Shown here piece after piece: positions 1 through 11,400 of a DNA stretch of 64,000 nt (positions are counted from its first letter, which is position 1; each line of letters starts with the position of its first letter). Below the pieces are notes generated by a model, which saw only the letters and a list, made by a program, of their open reading frames with translations, had not been told where the DNA came from and did no database searches. The position numbers and the translations under genes are program-made. The stretch spans positions 3,038,911-3,102,910 of the forward strand of contig ML664152.1 of assembly GCA_007570785.1 (NCBI GenBank), in the 5' to 3' direction. Source of the stretch: Antilocapra americana (lineage: Eukaryota; Chordata; Mammalia; Artiodactyla; Antilocapridae).

Positions 1-1701
1 CAACTGTCTCCGAAGGAGAAGGGAAGGCGAGGGGTTGGGGTGAGTGGGAGGTGGGCATGGATTGTGTGCAGACCAGGTGGGCTGAGGGTAGTGCCCTGGG
101 AACTGGTGGTGGGGACAGGGATTCAGGCACCTGGGGACAGGGCTGCGGGGTGGGCTGGGGGAGACAAGGGTGTGCGTGAGCGAGTGTGTGCACGTGTGAG
201 TGGGGTGTGTGTGGTGTATGTGCATCAGTGGTATGCATATATGAGATAAACAAGTCACGTGTGTGAACAGATCCCAGGGTGGGGGCGCCCTGGAGTTCAG
301 CCCCTCCCTTGTCCTGCTGATGGAGGTACAGAGGTCAGCCCACTCGCTCTGCTGCCAAGTTCAGGCAAGGGGATTCCCCAGGCCTGAACACCTGGACTTC
401 AGCCCCAAATTCAGTGTTTTGAGAACTAAGAGGGCAGGTACTGAAACTCTTAACATTGTCTTTAATGCAAAAGATTTAGGGAAAAAATGCTAGCCATTCC
501 AAGGGGCCTTCCTGAGTGCCAGCATGGCTGCTGGCCCTGAGCAGTGAGACCAGAGCTCTGACACGCCCCAGACCTCCTAGCGGCGGCTTGGCCTTCTGTA
601 TCCTCCCCAGGCCAGGGGGCACGACAAGCAGGTTTAAGGAGGACTTCAACAGGGGTTGAAACAGAAGGGCTGCGTCCCTCCACTCAGCGGGCCTGAGGTT
701 GCCTTGATGGCTCTCGCAGTCCCTGTAAGGTGAGGTCCTGAGTGTTTGTCGCAGTAACAGGGTCCCAGCAAGACGGGTTTCCCTGGGTTTCCCTAACTTG
801 TTTCCCTGGGCTCTTGCCTGGAATGAAGTGAATGAAACAAAATCTCGACCCTGGAACTTGATAGAGGTTGGACGCCGGGCATCGCCACGCTGGGTGGGGG
901 GCACATCCAGGCGGGCTGCAGTGAATAAACACTGCAGCATCCCTCACCCCTCAGCTCTGGTGCTCCCGGGGCCTGGTGCTGACCTCACCAAAGAGCCGAT
1001 GGTTTTTAGAACCAAGGCCACACTCGGGTAAACCGGCCCATCAAGGTTCCTCAAGCATTTGGACATTTCCAAAGACTAAACAGGTGCGGACTTCATGATT
1101 TGTGGCCAGAAATGACAGGAAGGTGCCCACTAAGTGGAATTTGCAATTGATTCCTGGCGTTCCTAACATATTTTAGTGTTTAGTCCTGGAGAAGTGACAG
1201 TCGGGGGCCTCCCCCGAGGCTCTGTGTTAGCAGAAGCCCACATTGCTTGCGGTCCAAGCAGGGGGTGGGGAGGCTCTGTCTCTGGGTGGAGACAGTAGGG
1301 TGTAGGTGAATCACTCTGTTGGAGACACTCGGGGGCTTGTCTGGGGGACTTGTTGGGGCTTTAGCCCCCAGCTCTCTGCTGGCAGGTGATTTCTAAGGAA
1401 CATAACTGGAAATGCAACCCTGGCCTCTCTGTCTTGCTGGGGACACAGCACCTGGACCCCAGGAGCACCAGCATCTCCCAGAGAGACTGTGACTTGGCGA
1501 AGAATGTCAGAGTGATAGTGGTGGGCAGAGGGTCAGAGCTGGCTAGGGACCAAGGGCACAACCCGGCCTCTCAGCTGTGGCCAGGCTGCGCAGGCTTGAA
1601 CTCACCTGGGGCTCAGAAGGCCTTGGGGCAGTGCAGACAGTGTCGTGGTGCTACTCTGCTGTGAGTTCTTTCGCACGGTGGCCTCCAAGTTCTTGTGATC
1701 A
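1..1701. other. Intergenic sequence, no gene seen
   Basis: Unique-looking sequence without a supportable exon. A TG-rich simple stretch lies at about 165-245. Open frames on both strands lack codon structure or recognisable domains. Confidence 0.6.
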
Positions 1702-2066
1702 CTATGGACTGAATGTCTGCGACCCCCAGGTCTTATGTTGAAACTCCAATCCCTAATGTGATGGTGTCGGGAGGCGGGATGTTTGAGAGGGGATGAGGCT
1801 GTGGGGTAGTGCCCCTGTGAAGGGGATTGTTGCCCTTGTAGGAAGGGGCTTGAGAGAGAGCTTACATCTCTCTCTACCAGGTGAGGACACAAGAAGACAG
1901 CCATTAGCAAGCCAGGAGGTATTGCACAGCACATCCATCCTCATGGATGCCAGCTCTGCCAAGGCCCTGGGAGTGGACCCCCAGCCTCCAGAGCCAAGAG
2001 ACATAAATATATGGTTTAAGCCCCGGCCTACAGCGTTTTTGTCATAGCGGCCAGAGATAAGACACT
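1702..2066 (+). repeat. MLT1-type MaLR LTR
   Basis: The sequence follows the MLT1 LTR layout: a start like ATGGACTGAATG, a GTTGAAACTCCAATCCC segment, a CTCTCTCTACCAGGTGAGGAC segment, and an end with TTTAAGCCCC... and an AGCGGCC tail. It is an old, non-coding solo LTR. Confidence 0.75.
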
Positions 2067-2182
2067 GGCATCTCATGTTTAATAATAGGAGTATTTGAGC
2101 AAACACTCCCAGTATATGCAGATGCATTTATTTTTGCGTGTCATGTGGATCAGCATACTAAAATATATGTATTGTAAAATAT

Positions 2183-2385
2183 GGCTTCGCCGGGTGGCTC
2201 GGTAAAGAACCCACCTGCCAAGGCAGGAGATGTGGGTTCAATCCCTGGGTCAGGAAGATCCCCTGGAGAAGGAAATAGCAACCCGCTCCAGCATTCTTGC
2301 CTGGAGAATCCCATGGACAGAGGAGCCTGGTGGGCTACAGTGCATGGGAGCACAAAAAGTCGGACACGACTAAGCGACCGAGTGC
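2183..2385 (+). repeat. Bov-tA SINE
   Basis: A tRNA-like head with A/B-box remnants (GGTTCAATCCC) is joined to the BovB-derived tail ending in GACACGACTAAGCGACC. TAAAATAT on both sides (2175-2182 and about 2388) looks like a target-site duplication. Confidence 0.9.
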
Positions 2386-2574
2386 TATAAAATATAGGCA
2401 CCTCAAACACTGCATGGAGATGGGGTACAAAGCCGTGGAATGTCACTGTCCCTGGGCTCTCCTCATGCGTGCTTGGGGTGCGTGCGTCTCCCTTGGGTGT
2501 TTTGGCCCTGGTTTAGAGCTCAGTGCTATAGAGGGCATAGCCACCAGGAAGGATAGGATTGCTTTTTGCAGTTG

Positions 2575-2815
2575 TTCACTTTTTGTATTTTTTAAACTAT
2601 GATGAATCTTTTCAAACAACATTATAGAGTGAAGAAAGTCATGGCCAATTTTATGTGACCTATATCCCCTCCCCTGATCCCCTCACTCCTTTCTCTCCCT
2701 GGATCCTTTTAAAGCAACCCCTGGACCTCATTTCATCAGAGAATGACTTTCGTAGGTATCTCTACAGAATACCTACCTTACAGAGTTGGTCTACAGTTTG
2801 ACAGGATTCCAGTGT
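2575..2815 (+). repeat. Old LINE-like fragment (L1M type, tentative)
   Basis: An AT-rich stretch with the phrase order of mammalian L1 3' ends (AAGCAACCCCTGGACCTCAT, then TTTCATC, then GTATCTCT). Class assignment is tentative. Confidence 0.35.
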
Positions 2816-2823
2816 GTATACGT

Positions 2824-3027
2824 GCCTCAGTCACTCAGTTGTGTCCATCTCTTTGTGACCTCCATGGACTGTAGCCCACCAGGCTCCTCTGTCCATGGGA
2901 GTCTCCAGGCAGGAATACTGTAGTGGGTTGCCATTTCCTTCTCCAGGATATCTTCCCAACCCAGGGACCAATCCTCTGTCTCCTGCTTGGCAGGCGGATT
3001 CTTTACTACTGAGCCACCTGGAAAGCC
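2824..3027 (-). repeat. Bov-tA SINE
   Basis: A reverse-oriented copy: it begins with the tail complement (CACTCAGTTGTGTCC) and ends with the head complement (GAGCCACCTGGAAAGCC). Confidence 0.9.
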
Positions 3028-4439
3028 CTCTGGAGGCTCTTTGCATTTTTTCTTTTCCCTCTTGCTGTGCTTCCTTCCTTTTCCCCACCCCTTCCTCCCC
3101 CTGAATCATCACTCACTGATTGTGCTCAGGATGTCCTGGCTGCTCCCCTGCAGTGACATTGCCCCCTGCTCCTTGGCCCCTGAGTCTCCTGTAAACCAGA
3201 GAGATTAGGGGCCTCCGTCGCCAGGAGCTGCAGACACTAGGTCCCCCTGAGGTCGGCGGGTGACGCAGCCCACCTCAGCCAGGTGCTGCCCTCACCAGCA
3301 GGACTGCGGTTGTGTTCTTTATCTCCTTGGGCCTCAGGCTTCCTGTGTGGGGAGGCTAGACTTGCTCCGGCATGTGCAAGGACACCAGGGAGCTGGAGGT
3401 AGAGAAGTGTCGATGTCCCCCCCCTGGGGATCCAGGAGAGAGCCAGATGATACCCTGAGACCCTGAGTCACTCTGTCCCCACATCATGAGAGGTGCCGGC
3501 TCCCCACCGCCCTGGGTGCAGGGAAGACACAACCTCTCAGAGGACGTGCTATAAGCCCTCTGTTCCCTGGAGTCCCAACTGCAAAAAGCTGGCTAGAGGG
3601 ACGCTTGGGTGAGAAATATCCAGGAGTGTGGGAGTATGTGCTTGGAAAAATGAATTTATCCAGGAGGAGGGGCCTTAGGCGAGAAAGAAAGAGCAGTCCT
3701 ATTGGGTCTCAAGAGCAGAGTTTTGCCCTGAGGGCTGCTGTGAGCCAGATGCTGCTGGCGATGCTCGGCCTGGTCTTGAACTAAGCCCTGCCCCAGGCTG
3801 GCCACGGACAACCAGCTCCAGGGGGTAAGCTGAGCGTCTGTGTCAGCTACTGATGGCCTTGAGGGCAGTTCCCTAAGGATGTCCTGGATGCCATGCTCCT
3901 GCGGGCCCCGCTCTGGGAGCATCTATCACCTGTTCTCTTATAAACCATGCTCTTTGTACCACAAGGCTAAGTGCTGATCTGTCAGAGCAAACTAGAGCCC
4001 CAGCCTGGCTCGCAGGCTCCGGACACCTGCCTGCCTGTCCAGGCTCCCGGGCCAGTCCCTAGGGTGAGCAGAGGCCTAATGACACAGGAATCACAGAGAA
4101 GCACAGTGGAGTGGGGCCACCTCTGTACCTGCGCCTCCCACTTCCCACATTCTGAGGCATCTTCCTGCACTCTCTGGAGACCAGTGGTGGGTTCCTGCCT
4201 CAGGCAGGCCCTAGGCTGCTCCTGCCCTCTCTACCACCCCAGTGTGCCCAAGGCCCGGTGGCTTCAGCTAGGGCTGTGGAGACACTGTGGGCACAGGTGG
4301 TGGGGAGACAGGCTGCTGCTGAGGTGGGGAAAGCAGAGACCTGGCTTCTCTTCTCTGATGTCTCTGTCTGTCATTGAAATAGATCAGAGGTCACAGGGCC
4401 CCTGGGGGCCTGATTTTAAAGGAGGGAGAGGCCAGAACT
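3028..4439. other. Intergenic sequence, no gene seen
   Basis: Unique-looking sequence. An open frame that starts at 3971 continues into the following SINE and is not a gene. Confidence 0.5.
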
Positions 4440-4638
4440 TTTTACCTCAGGACTTCCCTAGTGGTCAGATGGTAAAGAATCCTGCAAAGCAGGAGACCCA
4501 GGTTCGATCCCTGGGTTGGGAAGATCCCCTGGAGAAGGGCATGGCAACCACTGCAGTATTCTTGCCTGGAGAATCCTACGGACAGAGGAGTCTGGTGGGA
4601 TACAGTCCATGGGGTTGCAAAGAGTCGGACAGGACTAA
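4440..4638 (+). repeat. Bov-tA SINE with target-site duplication
   Basis: A complete head and tail, flanked by AGGCCAGAAC at 4430-4439 and 4639-4648. A further local copy of CTAACAGGCCAGAAC follows at about 4657-4671. Confidence 0.92.
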
Positions 4639-4749
4639 CAGGCCAGAACTGACACACTAACAGGCCAGAACAATAGGGACCTCCCGTTGCGCTCTGAGAA
4701 ACCCCGGGCTCCACTCTGGGTCACCGATGCATGGCCAAGAGGCCTTGAA

Positions 4750-4838
4750 CTTCCTCCCTCCCTCCCTGCTTCCTCTTCCCACCCTCCTCTCTCGCTCCTT
4801 CCTCCCTTTCTACTCCCCTTCCTCCCTTCCTTCTTCAT
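4750..4838. repeat. CT-rich polypyrimidine tract
   Basis: TTCC/CCTC runs on the plus strand over about 90 bp; low complexity. Confidence 0.8.
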
Positions 4839-5027
4839 TCAGATCTCTATGGGAGGCCCCCTTAGGGCTTGCCTCTGGGTCAGGGTCACTGAGAGCCCCA
4901 TGAATGGAGCTAGTCCTTGCTGTGAAGCCTTTCAAATTGAATTGAGACCCCACCTGTTGAACAAACAAATGAACACTGGGCACTTCTATGTGCCAGGCTT
5001 CTCTTGCCAGAGCTGAGGGTTGTGTGA

Positions 5028-5082
5028 TGGTGGTATTAATGGTGACAGTGGTGATGGTGGTGGTGGTGAAGGTGCTGGTGAT
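5028..5082. repeat. GGT/GAT trinucleotide-rich stretch
   Basis: Imperfect GTG/GGT repeats (GGTGGTGGTGGTGAAGG and relatives). Confidence 0.6.
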
Positions 5083-5237
5083 CCACCACAATAGGTGATG
5101 GTCGTGGCAGTACTGACAAGATGCTTAGGACTCGCTCTCCCCAGTCAAGGGGACTCAGGGTGTCCTGCTATGGACTCACCCTGTGGAATGGCCAGGTGCT
5201 GGGGACGGGCTGTGGCCGCAGGAGCGAGACCGCCTCC

Positions 5238-5430
5238 CCCAGCATTCCCTGTGAGCACCCCTCCCTAGCACAGCCTGTGAGCACCCCTCCCCAACACTGC
5301 CTGTGAGCACCCCTCCCCCAGCACAGCCTGTGAGCACCCCTCCCCNNNNNNNNNNCCCAGCACAGCCTGTGAGCACCCCTCCCCCAGCACTGCCTGTGAA
5401 CATCCCTCTCCCAGCACTGCTGGTCAGCAT
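5238..5430. repeat. 26-27 bp minisatellite with assembly gap
   Basis: About seven copies of a unit with the core CTGTGAGCACCCCTCCCC, recurring at 5251, 5277, 5303, 5330, 5369 and 5396. Ten N bases (5346-5355) break the array, so the true copy number is unknown. Confidence 0.9.
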
Positions 5431-6004
5431 CCTCTCCTGGAAGCAGAGGGCCAAGAAGATCAAGGGGATTTGGTTGCAGCTCCCTTGAGGACATAGCCAA
5501 GTCCTGAAGCCCCCAGAGAGAGGGGAAAGATACACAGCAAAGGTCACTAATCATTGGGGCCTGAGCTCTGGATGTCCAGGCACTGTGGACGGCGGGGCTG
5601 GTGGGGGGGTCAGGAGGCCCGTGTCCAAATGCTGCTTAGGCATGTCACAGGTTGTGTCCCCAGTGGGGAGTCAGCGATGCTCTGTGTCTTGGTTCGCCAT
5701 CTGTCAGCATGAGGGATCATGACCTGGCCCTGCTGGGAGTGAGACAGCTGTGTGATGTTTCGAGCAAAGCCGGCTCTCCACACAGGTGGATGGTGAAGCT
5801 CGCTCGCCCTCTCAGTGCTGGGGAGGTGCATTGTGTTCCACAGACAGCCGGGCACCCTCAGAATGGAAGGTGTGCCCAGCTGTGGTCAGGCACCCTGTCC
5901 TCCCTGTACTCTTCCTCTGGCAGGACCTGAATTCCGGCTAGGAGACCAGGTGTGTTGTCTGTCCATCTGCTACTTTCTCAGGCAGCCACTTGGCTACACA
6001 TTTT

Positions 6005-6125
6005 CACAACTGCTCCTCCAACCAGTCACTGGGATGGCTTTCCTCTGCCCATTTTGCAGATGAGAACACAGAAGCAAGGTGGCTTGTTGTAGGCCATACA
6101 GCTAGGATGTGATTTAGTGAGTAAA
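6005..6125 (-). repeat. MIR SINE
   Basis: The core phrase order of MIR in reverse: CCCATTTTGCAGATGAG, then an AGGTGGCTTG-type segment, then ACAGCTAGGATGTGA. Ancient and diverged. Confidence 0.7.
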
Positions 6126-7735
6126 TAACAACAACACAGCTAGACAGAATTGTGCAGGGTAATTTCTGAAAAGTCATGGGGTTCTGCAGCCCCCCTGCTC
6201 ACCCATGATCATAAGGAGCAATGCCAGGTTCTAGGTGGGAATCCTGCAGAGCCCCCAGTGCCCTTACATGCAGGGAGTCTCCTAGCCCCAGAGGACTAGG
6301 GTCACTGGGCTGCCCCTCACAGAGAAAAGCCACGGGAAGTCACACTCCCTCCCACGTGGACACAGGGGTCTTGGCAGTCGTGTGACCCTGGATGAGTTAC
6401 TTAAGGCCTAGAAGAGTGTAGAGCATCCTTCTTGTTCTCAGTCAGTGAGAGGACACATGGGCTGGCTGGAGTGCGGCCAGATCACCATGGACATGTCCCC
6501 ACCATGGAGCTTGGCCTTATCACCCAGAGGGGCCCAGACTCACTTGGGGCAGCTCTGGGCTGGGGGAGGGGAGGCGGACGGCGGAGTCAGGGCTGAGGGA
6601 GGTGTCCTTGGTGCCCATACACAGATGGTGTCTGCCCAAGGCCATGGGTTGGCTGGACGCCTCCTCTCAAGGCCCAGAAGCCCTGGGATAGAGAGCCTAG
6701 TGCCCGGGAAGGGGGATGGGGTGCCCTGGAAGCAGGCACCAGGAGCCCAGAGGGAAGGTTTGGGGAAAGCAGCTCTCTGTGAGATGTGGGAGGGGAGTAG
6801 ACGCGATGAGGCTGGCCCTCTGGGTCAAAGACTGTCCAGCTGCAATGTGCCTGATGTGTCCAGGACACTGGGTGCTGTGGGCCTGGGAGTGATGGGCCCC
6901 AGGCTCCAGGGAGCCCTCCTGGCTTGGGCTCCACGGTGACCATGACTGCAGTATGGCCGGCGGGCCGAGGACCACCCTTCTCAGGCTCGTCAGGCCCCCT
7001 AGCTGGTGGCTGGGCCTCGAGTCCTTGGCCCCATGTGTCACAGCACAAGGCAGAGACACGGCCCCATGGCAGCTCACAACCCCTGCACAGATGTATGGGA
7101 GTGGGCTCTGCAGGTCTCCGCCCCCCGCCCAAGGCTATCACCCTGGGGACTTGCTAGGACAGCATCAAAGAGAGAAGGTGCTGACAAAGCCCCCGGACAG
7201 GTGGGGGCACAGGACCCTCCCCTCCAGGATCCCATGAAGGAGGGTCACTTCTGTCCTGAAAGCGTGAGGCCTGTGGCAGGAGGGGTGGCCGGAGGTGAAG
7301 CAGGAGCCTCCCCCCTCCCCATTCATGGGGCTTGCACAGCTGGCCCCACTGCTCCTGCTGCACTTTGGGGGGAACACTCGGTCACTGTTCCTGGCCTGGG
7401 CTCCCCCAGGGCACCAAGGCAGCACGCCAGGCCCACCTGTGCACACCAGGGCTGCTGGCCCATCGCCTGGGGCCCGCTAGTGCCCCCTCCCTACCCCCGG
7501 CCCCAAGAGCTGCCCTGCAGCCAAGGAGATAGAGACAAGGGTGCAGCCCTGGAACACAAACATCGATAATTCAGCTTTTCAGACTTCAGTGATCTTTAAA
7601 ATGTTCCTTTTTCTCTTTTGATTCAGGGACTTAATGGGGGCCCAGGCGTTCCAAAGATTATTTAATTTTTAAACAGTGGCCTTCACTTAGAAGGTCGTCG
7701 AAGGGCACGAGGGTGTGAGGATAGCCATGGAGCAG
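6126..7735. other. Intergenic, GC-rich, no gene seen
   Basis: Several overlapping long open frames (for example 184-187 codons on opposite strands) reflect high GC and have no recognisable domain or splice structure. Confidence 0.5.
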
Positions 7736-7737
7736 GC

Positions 7738-7890
7738 AGCTAGGCAGGGCCAGGGCCACAGTGAAGGGTGGCAGGAGGAGGGGTGTGGGAGGTGGAGGTA
7801 GAGGGGTGGGGGAGGGGAGGGGGAAGGTGTGGAAGGGAGAAGGGGAGGGATATAGGAGGAAAGGGGGAGGGTGTAGGAGGTTTATGAGGA
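7738..7890 (+). repeat. G-rich purine tract
   Basis: About 150 bp of GGGAGG/GGGGAGGG-type purine runs on the plus strand. Many GGG runs with short loops give quadruplex potential. Confidence 0.7.
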
Positions 7891-7894
7891 AGGA

Positions 7895-8035
7895 GCCCCC
7901 ACTCTGGCCCTAACTAGTCACATGACCTGGGATCCAGCAAGGGCCTGGTCTGTACCTCAGTGTCCCCATCTGAGAAATGGGTCCATGAATGCCGTCTATG
8001 ATCCGGGGAAGGAAGCAAACCACATAACAGACAGA
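7895..8035 (+). repeat. MIR SINE
   Basis: The phrase order AACTAGTCACATGACCTGGG, then CCTCAGTGTCCCCATCTGAG, then AAATGGG matches the MIR core. Confidence 0.7.
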
Positions 8036-9210
8036 GGGTGTGAGAGGGGCTAGGAGGGGCTGGGCACAGGTAAGCTGGCCATTGAAGGCAGAACTTGTTT
8101 GCAAAGGAAATTGCAGAGGCCTTGTGAGCTGGTGGTCAGGTGTGAAGACACACAAGGAGGGCAGAGGCTATGTGCTCACCCTCCTTCCCTGCCCCCTGCC
8201 ATTGCCCATCTGCCATGACCCTGAAGCCCTCAGGCCCCTGTGTCCTGAGCATCCTGGTCCTCATCTGCCCATCACTGCTCTGTATGCTCAGGGGCTCATG
8301 GGAAAGTGTGCCTTTTAGAATCAGAAAAATCTCAGTTCATTTGCTGTTTCCATTTAAAAATCTTGTAAATGTAAAAATAATCCTCAAAAGCTTGTACTTT
8401 ATTTTTTTGCTTTGAGAAAGGACTTTTGGGATTTTCCCATTTAAGACACACTCAGAAGATTTAAGAGTTAGAGTTCAGATTTACTCGGTTATATTCTCCT
8501 GTGGCTTTGTGCCTCTCAGGCTGAATCTAAACTTGGAACTACAAGGTCTGGGTGGATTCTAAGAAAACACTCCCTGCTCTGGGACAGAGGTATTCCAGTG
8601 GGAGGAAGTGCTGGGGTTAGGCGCTGCTGATCCGAGATGCGGCCAAGGCTGCCCATGGCAGGCGGGGAACTGGACTCGGCTTTTAGGGGGACACGGCCCA
8701 GGATATTCTCGATGCTTCCTGGGCTCACTGTCTTACAGGCGCTTCCCAAGTCCCCTTTGCGGTCCAACTCCAGGCAGATGGAAAAGACATCTTACAGGTG
8801 CTTTGGTTTAAAAGGAAAAAAAGAAACCCAAACTAAAATAAGATGCCCAAATAGGCCTCCTAGGGCTCCTTGGGGTGGGTAGTGCCCTCCCTGGAGGTCT
8901 CACCATTAGTTCCTGGGGGTCAGGCCTTCCTGGCAGCTGCCTTGTCCATGAAGGATAAACAGAAGCCCAGGGAGGAGATCCCTCCACCCTAGATAGTCCA
9001 CGGCAGTGACTCTGGACAGCCCTGCCTCCATTTTCCCCATACTCCCCTGACAGTGGTCACCGAACCAGTCCCAGCTCTGCTTCTGTCCATTTGGCATCTT
9101 CTAGAAACAGCAGCCGAAAAACACCGCTTGGAAACGTGTGCTCACGTGACTTGCTCATCTTCTGTGGCCCAGACAGTGACCCCTTCCTCTGTTTGTCCCT
9201 CACGGCCCCC
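8036..9210. other. Intergenic sequence, no gene seen
   Basis: Unique-looking sequence with an AT-rich patch at 8330-8480; no exon or repeat that I can assign. Confidence 0.5.
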
Positions 9211-9214
9211 TCTA

Positions 9215-10330
9215 GACATTTTTTCTTTCTTTTGGTGGGATCTCAGTTCCCTGACCAGGGATTGAACTTGACCCTTGGAAGTGAGAGCCCTGAGTCCTAA
9301 CCACTGGCGTTGTTCAGTCACTAAGTCATGTACAACTCTTTGTGACCCCATGGACTGCAGAGTATAAGTTAAATAAGCAGGGTGACAATATACAGCTTTG
9401 ACATACTCCTTTCACAATTTTGAACCAGTCTGTTGTTCCATGTCCAGTTCTAACTGTCCCTTCTTGTCCTGAATACAGCTTTCTCGGGAGGCAGGTAACG
9501 TGGTCTGATATTACCATCTCATTAAGAATATTCCAGTTTGTTGTGATCTCCATAGTCAAAAGCTTTAACATAGTCAATGAAGCAGAAGTAGATTTTTCAA
9601 ATTCCTTTGCTTTTTCTATGATCCAGTATATGTTGGTAATTTTATCTCTAGTTCCTCTAAATCCAGGTTGTACATGAGGAAGTTATCAGTTTATATACTG
9701 CTGAAGCTTAGCTTGAAGGATTTTTAGCATAATCTTGCTTACATGTGAAATGAATGCAATTGTAAGGTAATTTGAACATTCTTTGGCATTGCCATTCTTT
9801 GGGATTGGAATGAAAACTGACCTTTTCCAGTCCTATGGCCACTGCTGAGTTTTCTAAATTTGTTGGCATAATGAGTGCAGCACTTTAACAGCATCAACTT
9901 TTAGGATTTGAAACAGCTCAGCTGGAATTCCATCACCTCCACTAGCCTTGTTCAGAGTAACACTTCCTAAGGCCCACTTGACCTCCCACTCCAGGATGTT
10001 TGGCTCTAGGTGACTGACCACACCATCATGGTTGTCTGGGTCATTATGAGCTGTTTTGTATAGTTCTGTATATTCTTGCCACCTTTTAAAAATCTCTTCT
10101 GCTTCTGTTAGGTCCTTGCCATTTTTGTCCTTTATTTTGCCTATTTTTTTATGAAATAATCCCATGGTATCTCCAATTTTCTTAAAGAGATCTCGAGTCT
10201 TTCCCATGCTATTGTTTTTTCTACTTCTTTGCATTGTTCACTTAATAAGGCTTTCTTATTTCTCCTTGCTCTTCTCTGGAACTCTGGATTCTGTTGGGTA
10301 TATCTAACCACTGGACCACCAGGGAATTCC
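9215..10330 (-). repeat. CHR-type tRNA SINE split by a BovB insertion
   Basis: Reverse-oriented CHR SINE sequence (TTCCCTGACCAGGGATTGAA ... CTAACCACTGG) stops at 9307 and resumes at 10304 with CTAACCACTGGACCACCAGG. The 11-bp repeat CTAACCACTGG on each side is the target-site duplication of the inserted BovB. Confidence 0.85.
9308..10303 (-). mobile_element. BovB LINE, internally deleted
   Basis: It carries the BovB 3' tail complement (9308-9360), then jumps directly to reverse-transcriptase-region sequence (GTATAAGTTAAATAAGC onward), so about 0.7 kb of the 3' part is missing. The protein remnant on the minus strand (about 9854-10234) has the BovB RT N-side phrase LEPNILEWEVKWALGS. It is 5' truncated and not capable of activity. 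Confidence 0.9.
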
Positions 10331-10880
10331 TGAGAAGACTCTTGAGCGTCCCTTGGACATAGGAATGCAAACCAGTCAATCCTTAAAGGAAATACACCCT
10401 GAATATTCATTGGAAGGGGGCGTCCCTGGTGGCTCAGATGATGAAGAGTCTGCCTGCAATGCAGGAGACCAGGTTCAGTATCTGGGTCGGGAAGATCCCC
10501 TGGAGAAGGAAATGGCAACCCACTCCAGTCTTCTTGCCCGGAGAATCCCATGGACAGAGGAGCCTGGCGGGCTACAGTCCATGGGGTCGCAGAGTTGGAC
10601 AGGACTGAGCGACTAACACACATTCATGAGAAAGACTGATGCTGAAGCTCCAATACTTTGGCTACCTGAAGTGACGAGCCGACTCACTGGCAAAGACCCT
10701 GACGCTGGGAAAGACTGAGGGCAAGAGGAGAAGGGGGCGACAGAGGATGAGATGGTAGGATGACTCAATGGACCTGAGTCTGAGCAAACTCTGAGAGATG
10801 GTGAAGGACAGGGAAGCCTGGCATGCTGCAGTCCATGGGGTCACAAAGAGTCGGACACAACTGAGCAACTGAATGACAAC
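10331..10880 (+). mobile_element. BovB 3' fragment with nested Bov-tA
   Basis: The BovB 3' region runs 10331-10423 and continues at about 10626-10880, ending in the BovB tail (GACACAACTGAGCAACTGAA). The interruption is a plus-strand Bov-tA. Confidence 0.88.
10424..10620 (+). repeat. Bov-tA SINE nested in BovB
   Basis: A full head-to-tail Bov-tA. The host BovB phrase ATTCATTGGAAG on the left and ATTCATGAGAAAG on the right suggest a degraded target duplication. Confidence 0.88.
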
Positions 10881-11284
10881 TGGATTGCTGAGTGACTCTG
10901 ACTCCATGGACGAAAATGAGGACGAGAGTTCCAGGCCGCGGTCCTGAGGGCTGACTGGCTGCGACTTTCCTTGGGCCCTGTCCTCCCTGGTCTCTACACT
11001 CCCTGCCCCTCACCTGGCTTGGAGGGGCCACGTCTTGTCCTCAAGCCCTGTTTTGTGGGCTGCAGAGCCGGGGCTCCATGGTCACTGAGGTGGATCTCAG
11101 GGCATGTGGGGGTCCTGCCCTGGCCAGCTAGTGTCTCATGGAGCACCTGAGCCCCCTGAGCTCCCCTTTCCTCAGGGCCCAGCTGAGACCCCCCAAACCA
11201 AGGAACCTAGCTGATTAGACAGCACTGAAGGCTGGAGAGAACATGCCTGGAGCAGGTTCTCCATCACAGCCTCAGAGGAACCGG

Positions 11285-11400
11285 CCCGGCCTGCCATGAC
11301 CTCAGACTCTGGCCTCCAGACTGAGAGAGAACGAGGGTGTCTTGTGTAAGCCGCCCAGTCTGGGTGCTTTGTCGTGGTGGCCCCGGGATTCTTATGCCAT
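11285..11400 (+). repeat. MLT1-type LTR 3' end
   Basis: CAGACTCTGGCCTCCAGACT, then GTGTAAGCCGCCCAGTCTG and a GTGGCCCC tail follow the 3' end of MLT1 LTRs. The 5' limit is unclear. Confidence 0.6.

Noticed and set aside
2183..2250. tRNA-like A and B box sequence
   Set aside because: It is the tRNA-Glu-derived head of a Bov-tA SINE. The same applies to the other SINE copies; no intact tRNA gene was seen.
3971..4660. 229-codon open frame
   Set aside because: It runs into a Bov-tA SINE and has no domain in the unique part.
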